Shown here: in pieces, positions 37,451-45,540 of the stretch
Numbering within the stretch: position 1 is the first letter of the stretch
Layout: each line of letters begins with the position of its first letter
Source of the DNA: Pseudomonas sp. Irchel 3E13
GTDB taxonomy: Bacteria > Pseudomonadota > Gammaproteobacteria > Pseudomonadales > Pseudomonadaceae
DNA length: 64,000 nucleotides
Direction of reading: 5' to 3'
Assembly: GCF_900187455.1 (NCBI RefSeq)
Contig: NZ_FYDX01000012.1
Span: 94,402 to 158,401, forward strand
Notes under the pieces: generated by a model
The model's input: the letters and a program-made list of their open reading frames with translations, nothing else
The model's database searches: none
What the model was told of the DNA's origin: nothing
Position numbers and translations under genes: made by a program

Positions 37451-38935
37451 TTAGGCTATGAGGCACCAGGCCCAGTCGTTTTGGGTTTCGCCTTTCATTT
37501 TGAGTTGGACAAGCATCGTCTTCGTCGACGTGATCCACGCAAGCGCGTCTTCTCGAAGCCGTAGCTTTGTTGCTGAGGGCTTCCAGTAAATCTCGTCGAT
37601 ACCCAGCACGATCTTTGTGGCCACCGAAGCGACGAAATCCTCAGGGAAATGGGTCGGGCTTTGCGACGCGCATATCAGACTAATCCCGAACTTTCTCGCC
37701 TCTTTGGCAATGGTGTTGATCGGATTGTCAGGATCGTCGTCAGCGTAAATGTGGGCCTCGTCCAGGATGATGATGTCCTGGATATGCTCCTGTGGTCCTC
37801 GCTCCACGGCCGCCATGAAGAGCTCCTCGAGCTTGAAGAGGACGAATAGCTTCCGCTCCTCCATGGACAGGGCGTGAATGTTGTACCGCCAGATTGGATT
37901 GCGTGGGTCGAACGGTGGCGACGCAGGCTTGAAAATCCCGATCGCGTCGAGATTCTGCAAGCGGTCCACCACGGACTTGAGGACGTCCGTGCTGTCGTAC
38001 TTCATAAGGGAGATCAGCTCACGCCCGGTCTCAATCGACTCAACGTATGTCGAGAACGCGTCGATCGCCTTCTTCTTCGCCTTGTCCAGGTCAAGTTTCT
38101 CGGCCTCCTCTGCAAAGTTGGCCTCACCCTTACGGAGGGCTTGAATCACCTTCTTGCGATAGGACTGGGCCGCGCGGTTTGCAATCTCCAGGTAGGTCAC
38201 AGCGTCTGCACCAGACCCCAGGAATGACTGCTGAAGGATGTTCTGCGCCATCCGCAACGCGTCTTTGATCGACGGATGGGTCCTGGCCATGAGTTTTGGC
38301 GGCCAACGGGTCAAAGCCCCCTCATACTGGTCCTGATTGATGTACCAGGAGTAGAGCGGGCCACCGCTCCAACGCGCGCCCAATGCCTTTGCCTCATCCT
38401 TCTCGGCCTTGGGCACGTCGAGAAATAGCCTGTTCTCGTGCCCGTCACTCATCATGACGGCGGTCTCGTCCTGGACGTACCAAGTCGAAGGGTCATCTTG
38501 TTTGAACCCATACTGGGCATAGACGTCGGTCAAAATATTGCGCAGCGCAGCCTCTTGCTTTGGGCCCATGCTGCGCATCGTCCTGTTCATGGTGGTCATG
38601 AACGCCTGGATTCGCTTTCTCACACCACCGAAGTGCGGATCCGGATTGACCTTCAGTGGGTTGAGGCCCCAGCGGGTTTGCTCGGAAAACCGCACCTCAG
38701 ATGCGCCTGGTATCTCCAGGTCTCCGTGCACATCGAACATGTGCACTCGTGGGATATTCTCCCCTGCGGTTCTCAGTGCCTGGGAGATCATTTTTCGCAG
38801 CGTGAAGGTTTTGCCCGAGCCGGACATGCCGACCAGCAGACTGTGTCCATTCACAAGCTTGGAACTGTCCCAGACGATCGGAACATTGTTCCCCTTTTTT
38901 AATTCTTGGGCGTCAAGGCCGAATCGAATCTGCAT
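37451..38935 (-). CDS. HerA/VirB4-class ATPase with an inserted DUF5710-like domain
   Basis: A 494-residue cytosolic P-loop ATPase. Walker A is GMSGSGKT at 36-43; Walker B is IIILDEAHIY near 388-397, and ICASQSP shortly after is the arginine-finger/sensor region. Between them, residues 169-211 (FLDVPKAEKDEAKALGARW and SWYINQDQYEGALTRW) form a DUF5710-like module, usually found in plasmid primases and TraC-type proteins. HerA-FtsK family ATPases translocate or process DNA; DUF5710 is thought to bind nucleic acid, so the insert may be a DNA-recognition arm. Not close to the conjugative VirB4. Start at ATG 38935; a TTGCTT-like promoter motif lies about 50 nt upstream. Confidence 0.82.
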   Translation of the reverse strand: MQIRFGLDAQELKKGNNVPIVWDSSKLVNGHSLLVGMSGSGKTFTLRKMISQALRTAGENIPRVHMFDVHGDLEIPGASEVRFSEQTRWGLNPLKVNPDPHFGGVRKRIQAFMTTMNRTMRSMGPKQEAALRNILTDVYAQYGFKQDDPSTWYVQDETAVMMSDGHENRLFLDVPKAEKDEAKALGARWSGGPLYSWYINQDQYEGALTRWPPKLMARTHPSIKDALRMAQNILQQSFLGSGADAVTYLEIANRAAQSYRKKVIQALRKGEANFAEEAEKLDLDKAKKKAIDAFSTYVESIETGRELISLMKYDSTDVLKSVVDRLQNLDAIGIFKPASPPFDPRNPIWRYNIHALSMEERKLFVLFKLEELFMAAVERGPQEHIQDIIILDEAHIYADDDPDNPINTIAKEARKFGISLICASQSPTHFPEDFVASVATKIVLGIDEIYWKPSATKLRLREDALAWITSTKTMLVQLKMKGETQNDWAWCLIA

Positions 38936-39129
38936 CTACGAGGTTGCCTTTTCACATTGTGCCTAGCGATGCTAGACGGCTGGTGTAAGCAACTGTAAAC
39001 ACTCGGACGGTCGAGGTGTTCTAGGTTCGCACCTGATCGAGGATCAAACTTCGGCCGCTTCAAAGCACCTGGCAAGGTAGCTGTGTGAAATGCTTGATAA
39101 CTAAGCCGGCGAGAAGATTCTTCGACCCG

Positions 39130-39609
39130 TTAGGCAGCACTGACCAGGCGAAGTCCGCGGCTCATGTGTGAAAGACGAATCTGCGATTGTGCGAGGGGCT
39201 CGCCAGTGCTCGATGAAAGCCTGACAGCGTCCACAAGGCCAGCACCAGTAATTCGCCGCATGTCATCCGAGGCTTTCATCAAGGCCTCAGCACAGGCCCG
39301 CATGAGGTCTCCCAGGACCGCCTCAGAAAGCTTGCAGTCGACGCCGAGGTAGAAGCCTTCCTCGCCATCCGAATCCAGGCAGACCAAGCGCCCGACGCGC
39401 CTCAGCCAATCGGAGTAGACAGCCATCGCGGCAAACGAGTGCACATGCAGGTCATTGCCGCTGATACGGTAGAGAATGTTGCACCCACCCTGTTCCAGGG
39501 CTTCGATGAACAGCGACTGCAGCTCATCACCAGTCACAGACATCACATCCATCGAAATGGCAGCAGACAACGCTGCCAAGTGTGGCGCGAGATTCAAAAA
39601 AGGGGTCAT
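39130..39609 (-). CDS. Hypothetical protein
   Basis: A 159-residue protein from the ATG at 39609 (GGAG 8 nt before) with an alpha/beta core, for example SVTGDELQSLFIEALEQGG and NILYRISGNDLHVHSF. No family recognised. A TTGCAT-N15-TATCGT promoter lies 28 nt before the ATG. Confidence 0.65.
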   Translation of the reverse strand: MTPFLNLAPHLAALSAAISMDVMSVTGDELQSLFIEALEQGGCNILYRISGNDLHVHSFAAMAVYSDWLRRVGRLVCLDSDGEEGFYLGVDCKLSEAVLGDLMRACAEALMKASDDMRRITGAGLVDAVRLSSSTGEPLAQSQIRLSHMSRGLRLVSAA

Positions 39610-39636
39610 GGAAAAGCTCCGCAAAGGTATGGGCTG

Positions 39637-39663
39637 ACGATACCGCCTAACCCGAAAATGCAA
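39637..39663 (-). promoter_or_regulatory. Promoter-like TTGCAT-N15-TATCGT
   Basis: TTGCAT with a 15-nt gap to TATCGT, about 28 nt before the ATG at 39609. Same class as the motif at 16975, 29013, 31683, 45138, 50147 and 54251. Confidence 0.5.
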
Positions 39664-39731
39664 CCGACGGACCTTCGAGTGTATATTCGGTCGACTTCAT
39701 TTCTAACGTCGAAGGCCCACAGCCAGCCCGC

Positions 39732-40805
39732 TTATTGCGGGATCTCTTGGCTGGCATCGAGCAGAGCTGCGGCTACTACTGAGACCTCTTCCCGGTTCAG
39801 CATCGCAGTCTCCCCGCTCGGTACAGCCGTCACCTTTACGTGGTGTTCAACCACGTCGACCTGGAGGGCAACCACGGGCGTAGCACCACCTTTGCTGGCA
39901 AGCTCAATCGTCACAGGACCCGAGGAACGCCGGCGGGCACGTACAAGCGCTTCCTCAGGCCCTAAGGTGGTTGGCGAAAGCAGGTATTGCTTGGTGAGCT
40001 CGGGCAGTGAGCCGAATGCAAGTTCGTTCACCCCGAAGCGTTGGCGCATTTGCCACCCTTGGACATGTGCTCGGTGCTCAATGAAGGTTTCGTCAACAGC
40101 CATCCCAGGAAGCCCTACCAGATCTCTCACTGGTAGCCAGAGCCCTTGTGTGAGGTCGAGCCGGTACACCAGTTGAGGCTCGCGGTGCACCGATGCCGAA
40201 CGGGTCTTCTCCTTTGGAATTGGCCCACCGGCCTCGTCGTAGCGCTCAGGCCAAATCTGCTCTGGCTTCACCCCCAGGCATTTGGCGACCAGATGCTGCA
40301 GGCTATCCAGACGAGTCATCCCCAGGTTATCAAGCGCCGAGCGTCGAATGCCCAAGAACGTCGTAAGAGCTCCCAGCACGAAGCCTCGCTCCCGAAGGGC
40401 AGACTTAACCCATACCAAGCGAGCCGGCTCTTCAGTAGGTAGCTCGCTCAGATCAGCCGGGCTCCTGGAGTGTGAATCCAGCTGATCGGCGAAATGACGC
40501 TGGATAGGTTCTGCGCCTGGAAGCCCGAAAAGTCCCGGCATCAGCGCTTCAATCTGTGATTGGAGTTCATCAGTCCAGCTTACGTTATAGCGATCCGGGA
40601 AAAGGGCCCGCTCGGAGACTCCAAGTGCCTTTGCGATTTCAGCTTGAGCCGCTGGGTAGTTCTTCTTGCCGGCTGAGGCGATACCGGTCACTCCCGAAGC
40701 CTTTGAGAGTGAAGAAAGCGTTATGCCTTTCGCAAGCAGGGCTACCTTGATCCCATGCCAACGAATTTCCTGCGGGAACTCGGGGTATAGTTCTTTAGTT
40801 GTCAT
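39732..40805 (-). CDS. Regulator with two Ner-type DNA-binding domains
   Basis: A 357-residue protein carrying two Ner/Sfs1B-type winged-helix modules: about residues 11-55 (IKVALLAKGITLSSLSKASG ... EIAKALGVSERALFPDRY) and about 115-170 (KSALRERGFVLGALTTFLGI ... LVAKCLGVKPEQIWPERYDE). The FPDRY and WPERY ends are the Ner signature. Single-domain Ner proteins repress phage lysogeny genes; a tandem version may bind two operator halves. The C-terminal about 170 residues are a beta-rich domain of unknown fold. GAGG lies 8 nt before the ATG at 40805, and an inverted repeat spans that start, suggesting autorepression. Confidence 0.8.
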   Translation of the reverse strand: MTTKELYPEFPQEIRWHGIKVALLAKGITLSSLSKASGVTGIASAGKKNYPAAQAEIAKALGVSERALFPDRYNVSWTDELQSQIEALMPGLFGLPGAEPIQRHFADQLDSHSRSPADLSELPTEEPARLVWVKSALRERGFVLGALTTFLGIRRSALDNLGMTRLDSLQHLVAKCLGVKPEQIWPERYDEAGGPIPKEKTRSASVHREPQLVYRLDLTQGLWLPVRDLVGLPGMAVDETFIEHRAHVQGWQMRQRFGVNELAFGSLPELTKQYLLSPTTLGPEEALVRARRRSSGPVTIELASKGGATPVVALQVDVVEHHVKVTAVPSGETAMLNREEVSVVAAALLDASQEIPQ

Positions 40806-40829
40806 ACCAAACACCTCGCGTATTTGGTA
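40805..40829. promoter_or_regulatory. Inverted repeat over the Ner-like regulator's start
   Basis: TACCAAA at 40805-40811 and TTTGGTA at 40823-40829 form a perfect 7-bp inverted repeat with an 11-nt spacer that includes the ribosome site. A candidate operator for autoregulation, and suitable for a tandem DNA-binding protein. Confidence 0.5.
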
Positions 40830-41011
40830 CGACCCTCTCACGAGGCTCTTAATGTGCAAGACCGGGCTCCACTACGGTGTAATAGCCCACCATTGCGTCC
40901 TGCAGGCGGATCGGTGCCCTAGTGTACGATTAAGCACCGTCGTCGTCGCAGGAAAATCGCCCTACCACATTTTGACGATGAAAATCGTTAAACTCCCGCA
41001 AAATATGCCTA

Positions 41012-41704
41012 TTAAGGCTTCTTTTTCTTCCAAGCAAAAACAGCGAACCCAATGCAAATGACGGTAATTCCGGTCATAGCACTCGCGTACCAGATCTTAC
41101 CATCCAGTGATGAGTTAAATGCGTCAGCAGCGGAAATGGCGGCCATCACCAAGAAGGCAAACGGCGATGGAAGCACTCCTCCTTTACCCTTTTTCCACTT
41201 GTTATTGCCCCTCGCCTCAGAAAGAAGCTTCCTCGCGGGGCCAATCAACTCCCTAAGGTTTTCGCGACTTCGATGGTCATCTCCTAGAACGTTGTTCGGT
41301 AGCTCCTGGAGAGTTGCTGCAATCGACTCCACGAGCTCCCGATCGGCGCTGGCCGCAATGCGGATTCTGGCGAGCCCCTCATGCAGCAGGTGAGCTGCCT
41401 GGCCTCGAAGAACCCCAAGCTCAGTTTGACCCGTCAACGCATTATCGATCATGGGTCGGGCAAGCCTGGCAACCGCTTCCTCCCCACCCCACTCGCCCAG
41501 GACCTGCTCAACCTGAGCGGGCTCAAAATCTGCACATCGAACGAAATACCCCTCTCGCCGAGCAGCAGTGCACAGGCTAGCGATTGCCGATATAGCGCTC
41601 TTGCGGTCTTCTGCAGTTGCGGCGAAATGGTCCTGATCAAGGATGACGACATCCAGCCCTGCTTTCTTGAGGTCGTTGAACAGCGATTGAGTCGACACGT
41701 GCAT
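41012..41704 (-). CDS. Hypothetical C-terminally anchored protein
   Basis: A 230-residue protein with a cytosolic N-terminal alpha/beta domain (LDVVILDQDHFAATAEDRKS) and two C-terminal hydrophobic segments (PSPFAFLVMAAISAADAF and ASAMTGITVICIGFAVFAW), ending in a Lys-rich tail. No family recognised. Tail-anchored orientation suggests membrane-linked signalling or stress proteins, but there is no direct evidence. Confidence 0.65.
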   Translation of the reverse strand: MHVSTQSLFNDLKKAGLDVVILDQDHFAATAEDRKSAISAIASLCTAARREGYFVRCADFEPAQVEQVLGEWGGEEAVARLARPMIDNALTGQTELGVLRGQAAHLLHEGLARIRIAASADRELVESIAATLQELPNNVLGDDHRSRENLRELIGPARKLLSEARGNNKWKKGKGGVLPSPFAFLVMAAISAADAFNSSLDGKIWYASAMTGITVICIGFAVFAWKKKKP

Positions 41705-41868
41705 GCTCCAGATATCTTTTCACAAGGATCACACTAGAGCGCCACGCAGCAGCACCCAATCTGACCGTACCACTGGTACCAATTGTCCGATTGCCCCTGC
41801 CCACTGACCCTTGCTTAACCATGGGGAAGCTCCCCAGGCACTGGACTACTAATTTCACGGTCGAAAAA

Positions 41869-41891
41869 AAACCGGCGCCAGGCGCCGGTTT
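41869..41891 (-). terminator. Strong terminator after the Cys-motif gene
   Basis: AAACCGGCGCC and GGCGCCGGTTT form a perfect 11-bp stem with a 1-nt loop and A/T runs. It ends the transcript of the gene at 41931-42476 and also faces the intergenic region toward 41705. Confidence 0.88.
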
Positions 41892-41930
41892 TCTATAACT
41901 AAGAACAGTACTGTGGAACCCTAACAGGTA

Positions 41931-42476
41931 TCACAGCGCTACAAGATTGTAGTCATCCAGCACCGTACTTTTATTCTTGCGAATCGTGGCTTGGATTTCT
42001 TCGACAGTTGGATTTTTCATCCAGAAGGAGATGGAGAAATCATCTCCCCGAGCTGGATGTATCCATGCATCGATTCGATGCGTGCACCCCTGCTTTTTGT
42101 ACTTTGCATCCAGCTTGGCAATCTCAGCGTTCTCATTTTGAGTATCCGCATCCAATTCAGCTCGAAGTTCGCGCATGATGCAGCTATAGCACTTCCCGTC
42201 CTGATTGGTTTTTACCGAGGCTGGGTCAAAGCACGAACTATCACATGTTTTGCACGCCAGCAACCGCACACCACTAAGCATTTTTTGAACATCGTCAGTG
42301 GTTGCGGTGTTAAACGATAAAGGCTTGTTATTCAACGAGCCCGTACTACCATTCTGAAGCTTGACAGTGAGCTGAACACCGTACCCAGGATACATCCAGG
42401 AACAGGGGTCGATCGTCGCGGTAAACTCAACACCGTTATATACAGCGGTAAAAGATTGGTCTTTAGAAATTGTCAT
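41931..42476 (-). CDS. Cys-rich hypothetical protein (family member 1)
   Basis: A 181-residue protein with a Cys-rich middle segment LLACKTCDSSCFDPAS and GKCYSCIM (CxxC plus C and C-x2-C) and a C-terminal conserved block, THRIDAWIHPARGDDFSISFWMKNP. GGAG lies 6 nt before the ATG at 42476. The C-terminal part matches the protein at 42942-43388 (THR, FWMKNP/FWMRNP and DY/YD positions), so a small paralogous family exists on this element. Function unknown; the Cys motif could bind zinc. Confidence 0.72.
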   Translation of the reverse strand: MTISKDQSFTAVYNGVEFTATIDPCSWMYPGYGVQLTVKLQNGSTGSLNNKPLSFNTATTDDVQKMLSGVRLLACKTCDSSCFDPASVKTNQDGKCYSCIMRELRAELDADTQNENAEIAKLDAKYKKQGCTHRIDAWIHPARGDDFSISFWMKNPTVEEIQATIRKNKSTVLDDYNLVAL

Positions 42477-42941
42477 GGTGTTCTCCACATCAAGTAGAGC
42501 ACCTGCCCCAAGGGGACAGGTAGCCCCGAGGGTTTACATTTCGTAGGGTTACGCCGGCATAACGAACCCCAAATTGAAGTGCTGCGAGCAGCGTTGGTGG
42601 CAGATAAACTGCCCTCGATTAGCCTGGAGCATTCCAAGCTAATAGATAGTGAAAACCCACTAGCACGTGTAGAAGGTGATTAGCGGATCTTAGCCTGGTG
42701 GTGAAGCCGTCGACAACACCCAGGAGAGAAAAATCAGATCCAAGTTTGGTCGGCGCAAGCGCGGGGGACGACTTCATCTGCATCCCCACCAGGTGGCGCT
42801 GAGATATCCCTCGCAGTCGGCCGGCTCAGCCCACGGAGTCTAGTGCTCTTTCAAGCGGGAGATCGCGTCAGGAACACGCATCTGTCGAACACGTTTACCC
42901 CATAGTCAGGTGACGATTCCCACAATGGGAATGGCACCCTC
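42477..42941. other. Gap with no convincing gene
   Basis: No plausible ORF. A hairpin (ATTCCCACAATGGGAAT, 42915-42931) lies near the end. A 22-nt stretch at 42599-42620 matches the region upstream of the second dnaB at 58939-58960 with one mismatch. Confidence 0.5.
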
Positions 42942-43388
42942 CTACAACTCGATCAGCTGCGTGTCATAGCAATGGTGCACACCGCGCCTTTGCAGAACTT
43001 CACTGATCACTCTTTTGCTTGGATTACGCATCCAGAAGACCACTTCGGCTTGTCCGATCTCATGCAGCATCCTAACTTGGACTCGATGCGTCATGCCCAC
43101 ACTCTTGTAGAGGCGGTCGTACCTTACCTCGCGGGACCGGGTAGGGTTGAGGCAACCGGTTACCAGGTCTCGCTTGTTGGGCATCTCTAATCCAAACGCG
43201 CATCCAGGACTCTTTACGTTCAACTCACTTGGTGCAGCCTTGTGTGCTGCGCTGACAAGGATGCCGGCAACCCAGAGCCGCGCAAGATGAATCGCACGTT
43301 TTGGCCAGCTTACATCAGCCCCACGGGCTGCAGCCCAGCAGTGATCGTGCGAGTCAGTGGGCGGAGCGAATTGCGCGAGGTTATTCAC
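42942..43388 (-). CDS. Diverged relative of the Cys-rich protein (family member 2)
   Basis: A 148-residue frame from GTG at 43388. Its last about 55 residues (GMTHRVQVRMLHEIGQAEVV then FWMRNPSKRVI) align with the C-terminus of the gene at 41931-42476, sharing THR, FWM-RNP and the final D-Y/Y-D pair. The Cys-rich centre of that protein is not conserved, and the N-terminal half differs. It may be a diverged paralogue or a decaying copy. Confidence 0.6.
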   Translation of the reverse strand: MNNLAQFAPPTDSHDHCWAAARGADVSWPKRAIHLARLWVAGILVSAAHKAAPSELNVKSPGCAFGLEMPNKRDLVTGCLNPTRSREVRYDRLYKSVGMTHRVQVRMLHEIGQAEVVFWMRNPSKRVISEVLQRRGVHHCYDTQLIEL

Positions 43389-43562
43389 GATAGCATCCTG
43401 CTTGTTTTGACTTTCATAGTGCAGTGGATGTCGGCCGGCAACCCTTCCAATCCGGACCCAGTTCTGGGGCGGACCTACGAACCCAACAGGACATCAAGGT
43501 CAGGGCCAGGCGCCGCAGATGGCAGACTGGCCCCCTTCACAGGCGAGGCGTACTGGGAAGTT

Positions 43563-43955
43563 CTACTCACCCCGTTCCACCAGTTGCTCCCAAGCTATGA
43601 CGGCCGCGGAATAGAACAGGACGAGGCTGGTGCCCAGAAGGACAGAGATGGACGCGACCACAGTCAGCAGATTCAAATTGCTCAAGAGCTCCATACGCCC
43701 AGCAATTGCGTAGAAAGCAAGCCCAATCGCCCAGGCCAAAACCGCGATGGTCAAAAGCTTGAGCACGATCAGCAGTCGGGTTCCATTGAGACGATGCGTC
43801 AAGTACAAGCCGCAGATGATTAGCAATGCAGCAACCAGGTATTCGATCCATCCTGCCGATAGGTAGTAGGTGCCCCCCTGCCCGCCCCTGATTGCAAGCA
43901 GTTGGCTCAGAACATAGAACGATGAGATGCAGATGATTGACTTGACGTACTTCAT
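43563..43955 (-). CDS. Hypothetical four-helix membrane protein
   Basis: A 130-residue protein of four hydrophobic segments (SIICISSFYVLSQLLAI, GWIEYLVAALLIICGLYL, LLIVLKLLTIAVLAWAIGLAF and LLTVVASISVLLGTSLVLFY). No charged motif or family recognised. The AGGGGCTGATT element lies 76 nt upstream of the ATG, as before other genes here. Confidence 0.68.
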   Translation of the reverse strand: MKYVKSIICISSFYVLSQLLAIRGGQGGTYYLSAGWIEYLVAALLIICGLYLTHRLNGTRLLIVLKLLTIAVLAWAIGLAFYAIAGRMELLSNLNLLTVVASISVLLGTSLVLFYSAAVIAWEQLVERGE

Positions 43956-44029
43956 GACAGAAAACTCTACTCACCCTGGATAGGGGATAGAGTCACCGAT
44001 AAGGAATGGGTTATGGCGTGAATCAGCCC

Positions 44030-44467
44030 CTAGTTGTGGCTCAAAAGCAATCGAGCCGCCAGCCAAGGACAGCGATTTACCCCATAGTTAGATTCGTAGG
44101 TATTCGGAGGCTCCGGATTGGCCGCCAAAGGCAAATGTGAGGGCAAAAGTGCTGGTTTTACCGGTCTGTACTGATTTTGGGGTAAGCCCACCATCGCGCT
44201 GATGGGATCCTTGCCTTTCCTCCACCGACCCTCACCGAATCTTGGGAGATCAGATTGCGCACACCCAGCATGTCGCGGTTCCAGAGAGTGAAAAAGCGCA
44301 GATCCCCACCGCAACGAGCGCATCGAGCACCGCCAGTTCTGCGTGCTATGGATCCAGCTCTGAGGCAGTTTTGCAGGCCGAGCCCAGCTTGCAAAACGCC
44401 TATTACTGCTTAGCCGCCCCCCACCCATTGAAACCGAAAGATTCTTCTGTGGCGCTGGCGAGCATGG
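44030..44467. other. Gap with only doubtful small frames
   Basis: Minus-strand frames here (78-132 residues) include a CARCGG knuckle and could hide a small gene, but codon choice and Trp/Arg-rich composition look non-coding. Nothing supported. Confidence 0.4.
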
Positions 44468-45106
44468 TCAGCCCGCTGTGCAGCTAACCTCGCCGGTTTC
44501 CAGCCCAGGTGATTTAAGGGGCAGCTCAACCGACACCGGTTCGGCAATAGCAGCTTTCAGACTCTCACGAACGTAGCCAATCGACTCTGCAGCAGCCCTC
44601 GGGTGGTTGAGAAGCCAGTATCCAATCACCGATGAATTAGGCTGAGGATTGTCCCGACATTTAGACCCGCGCAAGAGGATTTCCACGTCTCCACGAAGGC
44701 TGTAAACATCGTACCCCTGCTTTTCAACGTCTATCCAGTAACTGGCACTAGCCACCTGAAACATCATATCGAGTACGCGAAGGACCACCCCAGCCAGAGG
44801 GTCAGGAGATGCCTTGAGGACGCTCATCAAAGGCCCCAAGGCCCGGAGGCGTTCGATACGGATACGGTTCCCCCAACTGATTGCGCCGGTGGTGCGACCG
44901 ATCAGTTTGGGCAAAGCCACCTGGTGGAACCCCTTACCGCTGTAGCCAAACCAATCGTCAACCTTTTGCCCGCAGGCCCTGCACAAGGTCGAGCTCGCAT
45001 AGTTCAAGTCGCTGGCCCGACCTTGCTTGCCACGGTAGTGGAACGTAAATACGTCGGTGTGCCCGCACACCCGCCGAGTTGGTGCGCCGTGATGATTGAC
45101 GGCCAT
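44468..45106 (-). CDS. Hypothetical protein with a Cys-rich N-terminus
   Basis: A 212-residue protein beginning MAVNHHGAPTRRVCGHTDVF with a second Cys pair in LCRACGQKVDDW, resembling a short zinc knuckle. The rest is helical. The GGGG 8 nt before the ATG at 45106 sets the start. A TTGCAC-N15-GACACT motif lies about 55 nt upstream. No family recognised. Confidence 0.65.
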   Translation of the reverse strand: MAVNHHGAPTRRVCGHTDVFTFHYRGKQGRASDLNYASSTLCRACGQKVDDWFGYSGKGFHQVALPKLIGRTTGAISWGNRIRIERLRALGPLMSVLKASPDPLAGVVLRVLDMMFQVASASYWIDVEKQGYDVYSLRGDVEILLRGSKCRDNPQPNSSVIGYWLLNHPRAAAESIGYVRESLKAAIAEPVSVELPLKSPGLETGEVSCTAG

Positions 45107-45137
45107 AGTGCAACCCCTGATTTCGAAATGTGAATCC

Positions 45138-45164
45138 AGTGTCACCCAAAAATTCAAAGTGCAA
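45138..45164 (-). promoter_or_regulatory. Promoter-like TTGCAC-N15-GACACT
   Basis: TTGCAC (45159-45164) with a 15-nt gap to GACACT, 32 nt before the ATG at 45106. Weak -10; listed because spacing and -35-like sequence repeat elsewhere in this window. Confidence 0.35.
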
Positions 45165-45496
45165 GGGGCACCCCTTCGATCCTGCTTACACCTGAAAGAG
45201 TGGCTGAACCAAACCATCTGAAATCTGCTGGCGCGGGCCTCATCGAAAGCTAAAACGCCAAAAAAGGTAAGGTCTAGGGCTTGTTCCCCACGGAGTCCGT
45301 GTGCGTAAAGCTAAGCGGCCGACTGAAGAAGTAATACCTGGACGGCGAAGCTACACCATTGCCAAGCCGTGGCAGTGAACGCAGATCTTGAAGTCACCCC
45401 TTCCCGCCACCTGGACCGGAGCGCGGTTCACCTAGCCGCGGGGTCAAACATTACTGAGCGGAATAACAACAGGAACGCCAAGCATTTAATAAAGCG

Positions 45497-45517
45497 AAGC
45501 CCGCACATGGCGGGCTT
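45497..45517 (+). terminator. Hairpin after the repeat protein gene
   Basis: AAGCCCGC and GCGGGCTT form an 8-bp stem followed by TTTTATAT on the plus strand. It is 24 nt beyond the stop of the minus-strand repeat protein at 45541, so it may work in both directions. Confidence 0.6.
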
Positions 45518-45540
45518 TTATATGTTGCTAGATCATGTCC

